The translations under genes were made by a program, and so were the position numbers. A stretch of DNA of 64,000 nt from UBA2387 sp019454665 (GTDB taxonomy: Bacteria > Armatimonadota > Fimbriimonadia > Fimbriimonadales > Fimbriimonadaceae): positions 13,591 through 77,590 of the forward strand of contig BTVX01000017.1 in the NCBI GenBank assembly GCA_045862995.1, read 5' to 3'. The notes under the pieces are model-generated. The model was not told the origin of the DNA. It saw only the letters and a program-made list of their open reading frames with translations, and did not search any database. Below, piece by piece: positions 17,305 to 26,823 of the stretch (positions are counted from its first letter, which is position 1; each line of letters begins with the position of its first letter).

Positions 17305-17787
17305 GTGGCACACCCAGCAGGGCAAACAAACCCCAAAAACCGCGCTTCGGCGGGCCCGGACAGCTACATCGCTCATGCCGTGGCCTCGTTGCGCCACAGC
17401 GGCTTGCGCATCACCACGCCGCGGATGTTGGTCTTGCGGGCGTTGGCGAATTCGGACCAGTGCCTGACCGCCTACGGCTTGCACGAACGCATCACCAAGG
17501 ACGGGGCGCACATTGACGTGGCGAGCGTATACCGCATCCTCACCACGCTGAGCGAACTCGGACTGGTCCACCGGATCGGCGTCCTCGATGGCTTCACGGC
17601 CTGTCGCCAGTTCCACGAGCATCAGGATCAGGTGCAGCACTGGGTCTGCCAAGAGTGCGGCAAGGTCGTCGAGGTCGCTATGGCGCACGCCGAAGCCGAA
17701 ACCTTGGTCGGACGTGCCAAACAGGGGGGCTTCGTTCCGAAGACGGTTCACGTCGAGGTGGTGGGGTTGTGCGCCCAGTGCCAGTGA
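17305..17787 (+). CDS. Fur-family metalloregulator (Fur/Zur/PerR group)
   Basis: Metal-dependent repressor. The 160-residue protein has the Fur winged helix (G-L-R-I-T-T-P-R-M-L-V-L, V-A-S-V-Y-R-I-L-T-T-L-S-E-L-G-L-V) and the dimerisation domain. Two CxxC zinc sites are visible: C-Q-E-C-G-K and the terminal C-A-Q-C. A His-rich segment H-E-H-Q-D-Q-V-Q-H-W-V-C matches the regulatory metal site of the family. The subtype cannot be fixed from sequence alone; no iron or zinc transporter is adjacent. The GTG start is the one nearest the TACAAT box. Confidence 0.9.
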   Translation: MAHPAGQTNPKNRASAGPDSYIAHAVASLRHSGLRITTPRMLVLRALANSDQCLTAYGLHERITKDGAHIDVASVYRILTTLSELGLVHRIGVLDGFTACRQFHEHQDQVQHWVCQECGKVVEVAMAHAEAETLVGRAKQGGFVPKTVHVEVVGLCAQCQ

Positions 17788-17790
17788 CCG

Positions 17791-18060
17791 CTATCGTTCG
17801 CGGTCGCGTTCCAGGTCCTTGATCGTCTGCTCGACGTAGGGACGGAAGAACTCGACGTTGGCGAACGGGCGCAGGAAGAGCGCCAAGAGGGACACCAAGA
17901 CCGTTGCGCCGACCACGCTTCCCAGCCCGATGAGCAACCCGGCGCGCAGGCTGCCCTGCCAGCCCAGACGGCGGTTCTGCTTTTCCAGAAGCGTGTTCAG
18001 GCGTTCGATCTGGCCCGAAAGCCGTTCGATAGCGGGGAGCAGGGGGTCCGGGTCGCTCAC
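17791..18060 (-). CDS. Small membrane protein, DUF5665-like (89 aa)
   Basis: Function unknown. An N-terminal amphipathic coiled-coil-like segment (I-E-R-L-S-G-Q-I-E-R-L-N-T-L-L-E-K) is followed by one long hydrophobic helix (about residues 40-64) and an acidic-basic tail. The layout and G-x3-G-x2-V-G-A-T-V-L pattern resemble DUF5665, known in Gram-positive spore formers; this assignment is tentative. It is convergent with the Fur-family gene (3 bases apart) and lies 10 bases downstream of another small membrane protein, probably in one transcript. Confidence 0.7.
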   Translation of the reverse strand: MSDPDPLLPAIERLSGQIERLNTLLEKQNRRLGWQGSLRAGLLIGLGSVVGATVLVSLLALFLRPFANVEFFRPYVEQTIKDLERDRER

Positions 18061-18070
18061 CCCATGCCCG

Positions 18071-18424
18071 TTACTTGGCCTCGTCTTTTTCGAGGTGCGA
18101 TTTGCCCGTGTACCACTGGTTGGTGGTGGACGCTTCGTTGATCGTGGGCTTGACGTTGCCGAACTGCTGCTTGAGGATGGAGGGCCGATTGGTCTTCATC
18201 GCGGCCTCGTCGGGCGGCTGGCCGGGGCCGTCCTTCTTTTCGAGCGACTTGGCGACGGCCTCCTTGGTCGGTGCGGCACGCTTCTGCCCGACGGCGTCGT
18301 TGCTGGCCTGGGGCTGTTCGTGGTTGTGGCCGTCGTCCTTCTTGCCTGCGCTGAGCAGGCCGATGCCTCCCAGCATGATCACGAGGATGGCGACCAACAC
18401 AAGCGGGGTCTGTCTTTTCTGCAT
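18071..18424 (-). CDS. Small single-pass membrane protein (117 aa), unknown
   Basis: No family recognised. The protein begins M-Q-K-R-Q-T-P-L-V-L-V-A-I-L-V-I-M-L-G-G, a single membrane anchor or uncleaved signal. A polar, low-complexity tail of about 90 residues rich in K, E, A, Q and P follows and probably lies outside the membrane. ATG 18424 is preferred because GGAG lies about nine bases upstream; a TTG at 18439 would add five residues. A TATACT-like sequence on this strand about 40 bases upstream may be its promoter. It is followed directly by the DUF5665-like gene. Confidence 0.7.
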   Translation of the reverse strand: MQKRQTPLVLVAILVIMLGGIGLLSAGKKDDGHNHEQPQASNDAVGQKRAAPTKEAVAKSLEKKDGPGQPPDEAAMKTNRPSILKQQFGNVKPTINEASTTNQWYTGKSHLEKDEAK

Positions 18425-18552
18425 GTTCGAGTGCTCCAACGAATGGGGCTGTGCCGGTTAGTATAACGGTTCGTTCGGGGTCGGCGTTCCTGCTCGGAGG
18501 GAACTCGCCGCGGCCTGCGCAAGGGAATTGCGAAAAAACGGCAAGGTTCGGG

Positions 18553-18640
18553 TTGCTCTTCGGTCCGAAAGGGTGTATCATATCGGGTGAAGGGCTTCCT
18601 GCAGCATTTGCTCTCCCCTTGGTTGCAGCTCGAGCCCTTC
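18553..18640 (+). ncRNA. Candidate small RNA or structured leader
   Basis: TTGCTC-17-TATCAT (18553-18581) predicts transcription from about 18588. At 18589 begins GAAGGGCT, whose complement AGCCCTTC ends at 18640, with an inner CTGCA/TGCAG pair. The RNA would start with a long hairpin. No terminator was found, so it may be a leader reaching the toxin-antitoxin genes. Confidence 0.25.
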
Positions 18641-18751
18641 GTCCCCCCCCACCCCCCTCGGGCGTTCTTGCGCCTGGTTTCCCTGGTCGTCTCGCACGCC
18701 GCTGTCGTCGTGGTCTTTGGCCTCATCAGGTGTTTCGACTTGTTTCAGATA

Positions 18752-18784
18752 TTGCTTTTATTTCACTTGATGCCCATAATGGGC
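18752..18784 (+). promoter_or_regulatory. Antitoxin promoter overlapped by a 13-base palindrome
   Basis: TTGCTT (18752-18757), 17 bases, CATAAT (18775-18780). The palindrome GCCCAT-A-ATGGGC (18772-18784) covers the -10 and ends one base before the antitoxin ATG at 18786. This is the arrangement expected of a self-repressing toxin-antitoxin operator on a leaderless message. Confidence 0.5.
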
Positions 18785-18785
18785 T

Positions 18786-19247
18786 ATGGCGCTTTCCATT
18801 GACAGGATTGATCCGTCCGAGCTGACACCAACCGAGGTCGAGCAACTCTCGAAGCTTTTGGACGAGCGCCCGTGCCTACGCGGACGGGAGGGCTTCGAGG
18901 TGCCTTTGCCCGACCCGATCTTTCACCTTCTGCTGCGGGTGGTGGATTCGATGCGCCGGCGTCAAGTCATCGTGCTCTTGCCGGAGAACGAGACGCTGAC
19001 CACGAAGTCTGCGGCCGAGTTGCTCGGCGTCTCAAGGCCCCACCTTGTCGGCCTTCTCAAGGACGGCAAGATCCCCTATCACATGGTTGGCTCGCACCGT
19101 CGTGTGAGGCTGAGCGACGTCCGCGCGTATCAGTCGGTGCGCGACCGACAGCGGCGCGAAGCTCTCGGCCGCCTGTTCGACCAAATCAGCGACGACGGAC
19201 TCTACGACGAAACCGGCGGGATTGAGGACAACGTCGGGGATGACTAG
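18786..19247 (+). CDS. Antitoxin with excisionase-type helix-turn-helix
   Basis: Likely DNA-binding antitoxin of a type II toxin-antitoxin pair. The 153-residue protein carries a MerR/excisionase-like HTH (T-K-S-A-A-E-L-L-G-V-S-R-P-H-L-V, G-K-I-P-Y-H-M-V-G-S-H-R-R-V) and an acidic C-terminus that could occupy the toxin. Its stop overlaps the toxin start (ATGACTAG). A palindrome over its -10 suggests autorepression. Known pairs of this HTH type with PIN_3-family proteins support the call. Confidence 0.8.
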   Translation: MALSIDRIDPSELTPTEVEQLSKLLDERPCLRGREGFEVPLPDPIFHLLLRVVDSMRRRQVIVLLPENETLTTKSAAELLGVSRPHLVGLLKDGKIPYHMVGSHRRVRLSDVRAYQSVRDRQRREALGRLFDQISDDGLYDETGGIEDNVGDD

Positions 19248-19812
19248 CGGCAACTTCAAAGTCGTGCTGGACGCGTGTGCCCTCATCCCTCCGTCCTTGT
19301 GCGATCTGCTCCTGCGGCTAGCCGAGCCTCCACGGCTGTACAGGCCCCAGTGGACCGAGGCGATCCTCGACGAGGTGAGACGCAATCAGGTCCTCAAGAT
19401 CGGGTTTCGACAGGAACGCGCCGATTCTTGGCGGCACGAGGTCGCCCGGCACTTTCCTGAAGCGATGGTGACCCGCTACCAGCCTTACGAGGATGGTCTT
19501 ACGATCAGTCCCAAGGACCGCCACGTGCTCGCCGCAGCAATCCGATGCGAAGCCGACCTCATCGTCACCTTCAACATTCGCCACTTTCCTTCGGAAGCGT
19601 TGGCTCCCTTCGACGTCGAGGCGATGTCTCCAGGGGCCTTCCTGACCTGCCTCTACGAGATACGGCCCCAGGTGGTCTTGGCCAAATTGGACGACATCGC
19701 TAGGGACCGTAGCCGGACACGAGACGAGGTCCTATCCCGCCTGGATCGCCTCGTTCCGCGTTTCGCGCAAGCTGTGGCGGCCGACCTCGACATCCCCCTG
19801 GACCGAGCCTGA
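19240..19812 (+). CDS. PIN-domain toxin (PIN_3 / COG1569-like)
   Basis: Probable RNase toxin. The 190-residue protein starts M-T-S-G-N-F-K-V-V-L-D-A-C-A-L-I, giving the first PIN aspartate. Further acidic positions follow in W-T-E-A-I-L-D-E-V and S-P-K-D-R-H-V-L-A-A-A. The late strand reads V-T-F-N-I-R-H-F where many relatives have Asp or Asn. ATG 19240 lies inside the last codons of the antitoxin, an eight-base overlap, which couples their translation. The target RNA is unknown; no integrase or other mobility gene is close. Confidence 0.85.
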   Translation: MTSGNFKVVLDACALIPPSLCDLLLRLAEPPRLYRPQWTEAILDEVRRNQVLKIGFRQERADSWRHEVARHFPEAMVTRYQPYEDGLTISPKDRHVLAAAIRCEADLIVTFNIRHFPSEALAPFDVEAMSPGAFLTCLYEIRPQVVLAKLDDIARDRSRTRDEVLSRLDRLVPRFAQAVAADLDIPLDRA

Positions 19813-19864
19813 TGGACCCTGAGGCGGTACACTTTCCATTCGCGCCAATCGGCGCGCCGGGCTC

Positions 19865-21421
<1,557 letters not shown>

Positions 21422-21426
21422 GCCGA

Positions 21427-23967
21427 CTAAGCCTGGCCGGACTGCCCGAAGTTGTTCCGCAAGAGCAAGAAGTCGGTCACGCCCACGCTGCCGTCTCCGT
21501 TGAGGTCGGCATTGGGGTTCCAGTTGCCCGACCCCGCGGAGGACCCGTAGGCCGCTCGCAAGGCCAGAAAGTCCGAGACGTTGACCGTGTTGTCGCCGTT
21601 CACGTCGCCGTTGATCAGCGCGAAGTTCACGCCGCTGACGCCGCCCGAGGCGACGTTCACGTTGGCCGAGATCTTCCGCAACGTGTGCGAACCCTTGGCC
21701 GCGATGTCGCGCGTCCCCGTGTGGGTCGTGTTGAACGAGAACTGACCGCTGGCGTTCAGAACCGCGTTCACCGTCTGCAAGGCAGTCGTCGAGCCCGGGT
21801 TGCGCACCTGGATGGCGATGGTCTTGCCGTTCGGGTTGCCCGTGAACCCGGCGATGGTCACCGTGCCGGAGACCGGAGCGCCGCTGCCTGGCAGCGTGAA
21901 CGGCACGTCCACCACCGTCTGCATCCCGGCGCCATTGGTATAGGTGCCGCGCAGATGATAGGTCGCGCCGGGGGTGAGCGAGAGGCCCGTGATGGCTTCG
22001 ACGTCGCTGAACACCGGGATGATCTCGGTGTCGCCCTTCACGTCGTTGCCGCCCACGGTCGTGCCGATGCGCCAGACGATCGAGTCAATGCCCGTTTCCG
22101 TGTCGTAGCCTCGGTGCCGCACCGTGATGCCCGTGGTGGTCGAGTTGACGACCTCGAGACGAGGCACGACGGGCGGGTTGGTGTCCCACGTGAACGTGCC
22201 GCACCAGAAGTCCACTCCCGTAAGGTCGCAACCTTCGCGGATGGTGCGTTTGAGCGTCTTGAGTTGGCCGTCAGGCGCCGAAACGATGCTGTAGGTGCCG
22301 GGCAACGTGTATTGCAGGCGGTAGCTGCCGTCGCTCAAGGTCGTCGTCTCGAAGCGCTGCCCCGTCACGACGTTGGTCGCTCGAACCAAGGTGTTGGCGA
22401 TGGGGGTCGCGTTCTTGTAGACCCTGCCCTCGAACGAGCCGACCGTCGCGTTGCGGGTGTTCGAATCGCTGAGCAGTTCTTCCACGTCCAGGACGCCGTA
22501 GCCGTAAGAGGGCTCCCAAGTGCCAAACGGGGGCCCTGCGGGATGCCATGCCGAACGCTGGATCGCCTGATAGACCCGCACGTTCGACCAGCCGTCCGTC
22601 TGGCGCAGGTTGTGCATGCCGTAGTAGAGACCGGCGGCGCCCGCCACCATCGGCGAGGCCGTGGACGAACCGATCAGGTAACCGTATCCCAGGTTGTATC
22701 CCAAGAGGCCCAGGGCGTCCTTGTTCTCGTAGAGCGAGTGGGTGTCCAGCTTGGTCGTCGAGTAGATGTACTGGGCATAGGCGACCATGGCCCCGAAATC
22801 CACGATGAGGTCGCCACCCGGAGCGGCGACGTCAATGTGGCTGCCCGAGCTGCCGTAGTTGGCCGCCATGTAGTAGCTGGGGCCTAGGGGAGACACCCCC
22901 AAGGCGCCGCTGCACGCCGCGGGGTAGAACAACTGTGCGCTGGGCGGTTGGCTGTTGCCGCCGGCGGCCACGACCAACGAGCCCTTGTTCCATGCGTACG
23001 TGACCGCGTCTTGGAGCGTCTGGGAGTAGTTCGTCGTACCCAGGCTGAGGTTGATCACCTCGGCGCCGTTGTCGGCCGCGTAGTAGATGGCTGCCGCGGC
23101 TTCGGCATCGGTTGCGAACGCGTCGTCGTCGAACACGCGAAGGATCATGCCCTTGGCCGCATAGCCGACGCCGATCATGCCCTTGCCGTTCCAACCGCCG
23201 TTGTTGCCAGAGGCCAGGGCGAGGCCGGCAACATGGGTGCCGTGACCGTATTGATCGAACGGGGTGCCCGCCTCGTAAACCGCTCCAAACTTGAACTCCT
23301 TCGAGCGCGCCATGTTGATCTGCCCGCCCTGCGCCGAGTCTTGGCTGGGGCCACCGTTCCTAAAGTCGGGATGGTTGAGATCCAACCCCGTATCCACAAC
23401 CGCGATGGTGGGGGCGTTGGCGGGCTTGTTGAGGTGCGTGTACCACTGGTCGGGCCAGATCGTCCATCCCTCTTGGGCGTAGATGTCGGTGAGGTACCAC
23501 AGCCGGCGATAGCTCAATCCCTCGTCGCCGCCCAGAAGGATCATCTCTTCAGTGTCTTCAACGGCGTTCCAGTCGGGGTCGTTGGGCTCGGTCCACATAA
23601 GGTACATGCGGTTGACGGGTTGGGCAACGAACACGTCCGGATGGCGTTGCACGGCTTGCGCCAGTTTCTTCGTGTCCGTGGGGCCGTCGAGCAGCCACAG
23701 CGTCCAACCGTTCGGGCCGACGGCGTTGGCGAATCGGCCGGGGATGTTCAAGCCGAACGCGGCCATGCGGCGCAGCCCCGGCGACTCGGCCCACGCCTTC
23801 GCTTTGTCCGGGTGGACGCGCACCAGCAGGCGATCGTTGACCACCTCGTTGTAGGGTCCGCTGTGCGCCAGCCTGGGTGCGGGCACGCTGCGGCGGGTGG
23901 TCTGGGCTGCGGTTTCGCTGAACGCGAACACTGCGGCTGCCAACGCAAGCAAAAGAACGGGTCGCAT
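21427..23967 (-). CDS. Secreted subtilisin-like (S8) protease with dockerin-like C-terminus
   Basis: Extracellular serine protease. The 846-residue protein has a signal peptide (V-L-L-L-A-L-A-A-A-V-F-A-F-S-E-T-A-A) and a propeptide-like region to about 170. The S8 triad is Asp192 in V-V-D-T-G-L-D, His242 in G-H-G-T-H-V-A-G and Ser in G-S-S-T-A-S-P-M-V-A-G. A carboxypeptidase-regulatory-like beta domain (F-E-G-R-V-Y, L-S-D-G-S-Y-R) and another beta-rich domain follow. The end carries two EF-hand/dockerin repeats (D-V-N-G-D-N-T-V-N-V-S-D-F and D-L-N-G-D-G-S-V-G-V-T-D-F). The same C-terminal module occurs on the sugar dehydrogenase at 53626. Confidence 0.93.
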   Translation of the reverse strand: MRPVLLLALAAAVFAFSETAAQTTRRSVPAPRLAHSGPYNEVVNDRLLVRVHPDKAKAWAESPGLRRMAAFGLNIPGRFANAVGPNGWTLWLLDGPTDTKKLAQAVQRHPDVFVAQPVNRMYLMWTEPNDPDWNAVEDTEEMILLGGDEGLSYRRLWYLTDIYAQEGWTIWPDQWYTHLNKPANAPTIAVVDTGLDLNHPDFRNGGPSQDSAQGGQINMARSKEFKFGAVYEAGTPFDQYGHGTHVAGLALASGNNGGWNGKGMIGVGYAAKGMILRVFDDDAFATDAEAAAAIYYAADNGAEVINLSLGTTNYSQTLQDAVTYAWNKGSLVVAAGGNSQPPSAQLFYPAACSGALGVSPLGPSYYMAANYGSSGSHIDVAAPGGDLIVDFGAMVAYAQYIYSTTKLDTHSLYENKDALGLLGYNLGYGYLIGSSTASPMVAGAAGLYYGMHNLRQTDGWSNVRVYQAIQRSAWHPAGPPFGTWEPSYGYGVLDVEELLSDSNTRNATVGSFEGRVYKNATPIANTLVRATNVVTGQRFETTTLSDGSYRLQYTLPGTYSIVSAPDGQLKTLKRTIREGCDLTGVDFWCGTFTWDTNPPVVPRLEVVNSTTTGITVRHRGYDTETGIDSIVWRIGTTVGGNDVKGDTEIIPVFSDVEAITGLSLTPGATYHLRGTYTNGAGMQTVVDVPFTLPGSGAPVSGTVTIAGFTGNPNGKTIAIQVRNPGSTTALQTVNAVLNASGQFSFNTTHTGTRDIAAKGSHTLRKISANVNVASGGVSGVNFALINGDVNGDNTVNVSDFLALRAAYGSSAGSGNWNPNADLNGDGSVGVTDFLLLRNNFGQSGQA

Positions 23968-24087
23968 GGCGTCTCTGACCAGTTAGACGCCCATCCACGC
24001 CCTCCCTGTTCCGGCAGGCTCGCAGTGGCCTTTCAGAGCCTTATCCGCAGCCCCTGGCCGAAGCTCGCTGCCCCAGGGCGCGAGCGC

Positions 24088-26823
24088 CTACCGCAGGCGC
24101 GCCATGTACTTGTCGCGGAGCATCGTGTGCTTGGTCGTCATGGCTCGGGGCTGGCCCTCGATGAACGCGTAGCGCACCGAGCCCGTGAACTCAAACGGGT
24201 CGCCTTCGGTCACGATCAGGTTCGCCACTTTGCCAGGTTCGAGCGAGCCCACCTTGTCGCCGACTCCCAGAATCTGGGCGGCATCCAGCGTCAACGCCCG
24301 CACGAGCGCATCGCGCGAGAGGCCATAGGCGCAGCTTTGGGCAGCCTTGGCGGGCAGGTTCATGGTCTCGGAGCTGGAGCCCGCCTGGAAGCAGAACTTC
24401 ACACCCGCCTTGGCCAGCAGGCCCGCTTTGACGTACGGCGTGTCGTAGGGGTCCCAGGCGTTGTCCGGCGTGTTCGCGCCCAGCGTGCTCGCTCCGGCGG
24501 GGCTGATGATGACCGGGATGTTCTCTTTGGCCAGGAGCGCGGCTTCCTTCCACGCCTCGGAGGCATCCACCAGCACCACCTTCAGGCTGTGCTTCTTGGC
24601 GAACGCGACCGCGCCGCGAATGCTGGCCGCGTTGCGCGCGCGGAGGAACACCGTCTTCTCGCCTCGGAGATAGGGGGCCATCGCGTCTCTGCGCAGGTCG
24701 CGGGGCGTTGCGGGGTTCTTCTCGCGCTCGGCCAGATAGGTTCGCACCTCGTCGAAGTAACGCTCCAGGTCCTCCTCGGAGCCCGCCGACTGTTGCCCGC
24801 CACCGCCGAACTGGGGTGTTGCCATCCAGCCGCCGCCCATCAGCTCGTAGAACTGCCGCAGTTGTTCGGTGGTCAGCTCGGGCTCGTCGTTCGCCGCACC
24901 GTGTTGGTGGCCGGCTTCACCGCCGCCCAGGCCCAGCAAGGCGGACATGTCAATGGTGTCGCAACACACGTCGAACTGAGCCAGACGAGCCGAACTCGAC
25001 GCCGACGGATAGGACACGTAGAGTCCCGCGCGGCGCAGCAACCCGAAGCCTTCGCTCGTGTAGCCGTCCGTGTGGATCACCGCGCCCTGCCCCGAGATGA
25101 GGCCCGACGTGTTCCGCGTGAACACGTTCAGGACGCCGTTGTAGCGCGCCGGCCCGTAGTGGGCGGACTCGACGAACAGGGCGGTCAGCACGTCTAGGTC
25201 GGGCTGAATGCTGCCCAACTCCGTGTTGTCGAGGCTCACGGGGATGGGCGAGATTTCGGCGATGCCCATCTGCGATCCGCCGTCAATGAACCCGGGATAC
25301 ACGTGCAGCCCGCGGCCCTCGATGCGCGTCGCCCCGGTGGGGATCGGCACGCGCTCGCCGACCGCTTCGATCTTGCCGTCGCGGACGATGATCGTGCCGC
25401 TCTCGATCGTCGGCCCGCTCACGGGGTGCAGCGTCGCGCCGACGATGGCGTACGCGTTGGACTTTGCAGGCAGCGGAGCCTCGGTCTTGGCGCCTTGGGG
25501 ATCCAGGTGTGTCTTGATGATCGAGTTGCGGTCCACGCCGAACGCATCGCGCCGCTCGAAGAACACCTCGCCTTCGATGAGCGTCATGGCGCACTTGCTG
25601 TAGACGCTCAGCGGGTGGCCGTCCCAGATGACGAGGTCGGCGTCTTTGCCCAGTTCGATGCTGCCCGTGCGGTGGTCAATGCCAAGCTGCTTGGCCGGGT
25701 TGATGGTCAGCGTTTGGAGGGCCTGCTCTTCGGTCAGGCCACCGAAACGCATGGTCTTGGCCGCATCTACGTTCAGCGCCGTCGTACCGCTCAGACCGTC
25801 GGTGTTGATCGAGACGTTGACTCCCGCCTTGGTGCAGATCGCCGCGTTGAAGGGGATCGAGTCGTAGCCTTCCAGCTTGAACGACCAATTGTCCACGAAC
25901 ATCGAGACGCCCACGCCGGCCGCCGCCAGTTCAGGGGCGATCTTGTAGGCTTCGAGCGCGTGCTGCAGGGCACCGATCTTGAACCCGAAGTCCTGCGACA
26001 AGCGCACCATCATCAGCATCTCGTCGGCACGGTAGCTGTGGCATTGCACCCACACCTTGCCTTCGAGGATGTCCGCCAGCGTCTGCAGACGCAGGTCCTT
26101 GCGCGGCGGGATCGCCTTGGGGTCGCTGGCCTTCTTCGCTTCGTACGCCTTCCACGCGTCCAAGTACTCGCGCGCCTCGGTGAAGGCTCGCCGGTACAGG
26201 GCTTCGACGCCCATGCGGCTTCTCGGGAAGCGGCCCGGGCCGGTGGCCGTGGAGCTCTTGCGCGTCACGTTCTCGCCGAGCGCGAACTTGATCATGCGCG
26301 GGGCATCGGGGATGACGGCCTCGTGTGGGGCCTTCTTGTACTTGTACTTGATGACCTTGCTCTCGCCGCCCACGCTGTTCGCGCTGCCATGCAGGATCAG
26401 CGCCGACGTGTGGCCGCTGGCCAAGGCTTGCCAGACGTTGATGCCGCTCAGGTTCAGGACGTCTTCGATGCGGACTTCGGCCGTGATGCTGTCCGAGCCC
26501 TCGTTGGTGCCGTCGGAGGCGCGGTGCGAGTGGCCGTCAATGATGCCGGGCGCGACGACCTTGCCGCGCGCGTCTATCACCGCGAAGCCGCGCGGTACCG
26601 CCAGGTTCGGCCCGATGGCCTCGATCTTGCCGCCCCGTACGAGAATGTCGGCGTTCTCGATGATGCCCTTTGAGGCCGTAAGGATGCGTCCGCCCTTGAC
26701 GACGGCGTTGCCGCCCGTCTGGATCGAGGGCTTGCGATGGGCGTCCAGTTCGAACGGGAACGGCTGGGCGAACGCCAGCGTGCCGAGCGCCACGGCGATT
26801 CCTGTTGCAAGGGTCTTCGTCAT
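24088..26823 (-). CDS. Secreted tandem amidohydrolase (two fused domains, second degenerate)
   Basis: Two amidohydrolase-superfamily modules in one 911-residue chain with a signal peptide (L-A-T-G-I-A-V-A-L-G-T-L-A-F-A). The first half has the metal-binding H-x-H (P-G-I-I-D-G-H-S-H). The second half begins again with the beta-sandwich (I-V-G-A-T-L-H-P-V-S-G) but reads P-G-F-I-D-G-G-S-Q where H-x-H should be, so it is probably not a metal site. ATG 26823 overlaps the stop of the upstream amidohydrolase (ATGA) and has AGGAGGAAGG in front. The long reading above this point only shadows that gene. Substrate unknown; peptidase- or imidazolonepropionase-like roles are possible. Confidence 0.88.
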   Translation of the reverse strand: MTKTLATGIAVALGTLAFAQPFPFELDAHRKPSIQTGGNAVVKGGRILTASKGIIENADILVRGGKIEAIGPNLAVPRGFAVIDARGKVVAPGIIDGHSHRASDGTNEGSDSITAEVRIEDVLNLSGINVWQALASGHTSALILHGSANSVGGESKVIKYKYKKAPHEAVIPDAPRMIKFALGENVTRKSSTATGPGRFPRSRMGVEALYRRAFTEAREYLDAWKAYEAKKASDPKAIPPRKDLRLQTLADILEGKVWVQCHSYRADEMLMMVRLSQDFGFKIGALQHALEAYKIAPELAAAGVGVSMFVDNWSFKLEGYDSIPFNAAICTKAGVNVSINTDGLSGTTALNVDAAKTMRFGGLTEEQALQTLTINPAKQLGIDHRTGSIELGKDADLVIWDGHPLSVYSKCAMTLIEGEVFFERRDAFGVDRNSIIKTHLDPQGAKTEAPLPAKSNAYAIVGATLHPVSGPTIESGTIIVRDGKIEAVGERVPIPTGATRIEGRGLHVYPGFIDGGSQMGIAEISPIPVSLDNTELGSIQPDLDVLTALFVESAHYGPARYNGVLNVFTRNTSGLISGQGAVIHTDGYTSEGFGLLRRAGLYVSYPSASSSARLAQFDVCCDTIDMSALLGLGGGEAGHQHGAANDEPELTTEQLRQFYELMGGGWMATPQFGGGGQQSAGSEEDLERYFDEVRTYLAEREKNPATPRDLRRDAMAPYLRGEKTVFLRARNAASIRGAVAFAKKHSLKVVLVDASEAWKEAALLAKENIPVIISPAGASTLGANTPDNAWDPYDTPYVKAGLLAKAGVKFCFQAGSSSETMNLPAKAAQSCAYGLSRDALVRALTLDAAQILGVGDKVGSLEPGKVANLIVTEGDPFEFTGSVRYAFIEGQPRAMTTKHTMLRDKYMARLR

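Larger units (their letters stand above)
18425..18785. other. 361-base intergenic region with promoters and a structured leader candidate
   Basis: Separates divergent genes. It holds a plus-strand promoter-like pair (TTGCTC, 17 bases, TATCAT at 18553-18581), a long hairpin starting at the predicted transcription start, a C-rich tract at 18641-18658, and the antitoxin promoter and palindrome at 18752-18784. A 71-codon GTG reading frame here has no RBS and is probably not a gene. Confidence 0.5.

Noticed and set aside
18587..18802. 71-codon GTG frame upstream of the antitoxin
   Set aside because: No RBS, begins in the hairpin, and runs into the antitoxin gene in another frame.
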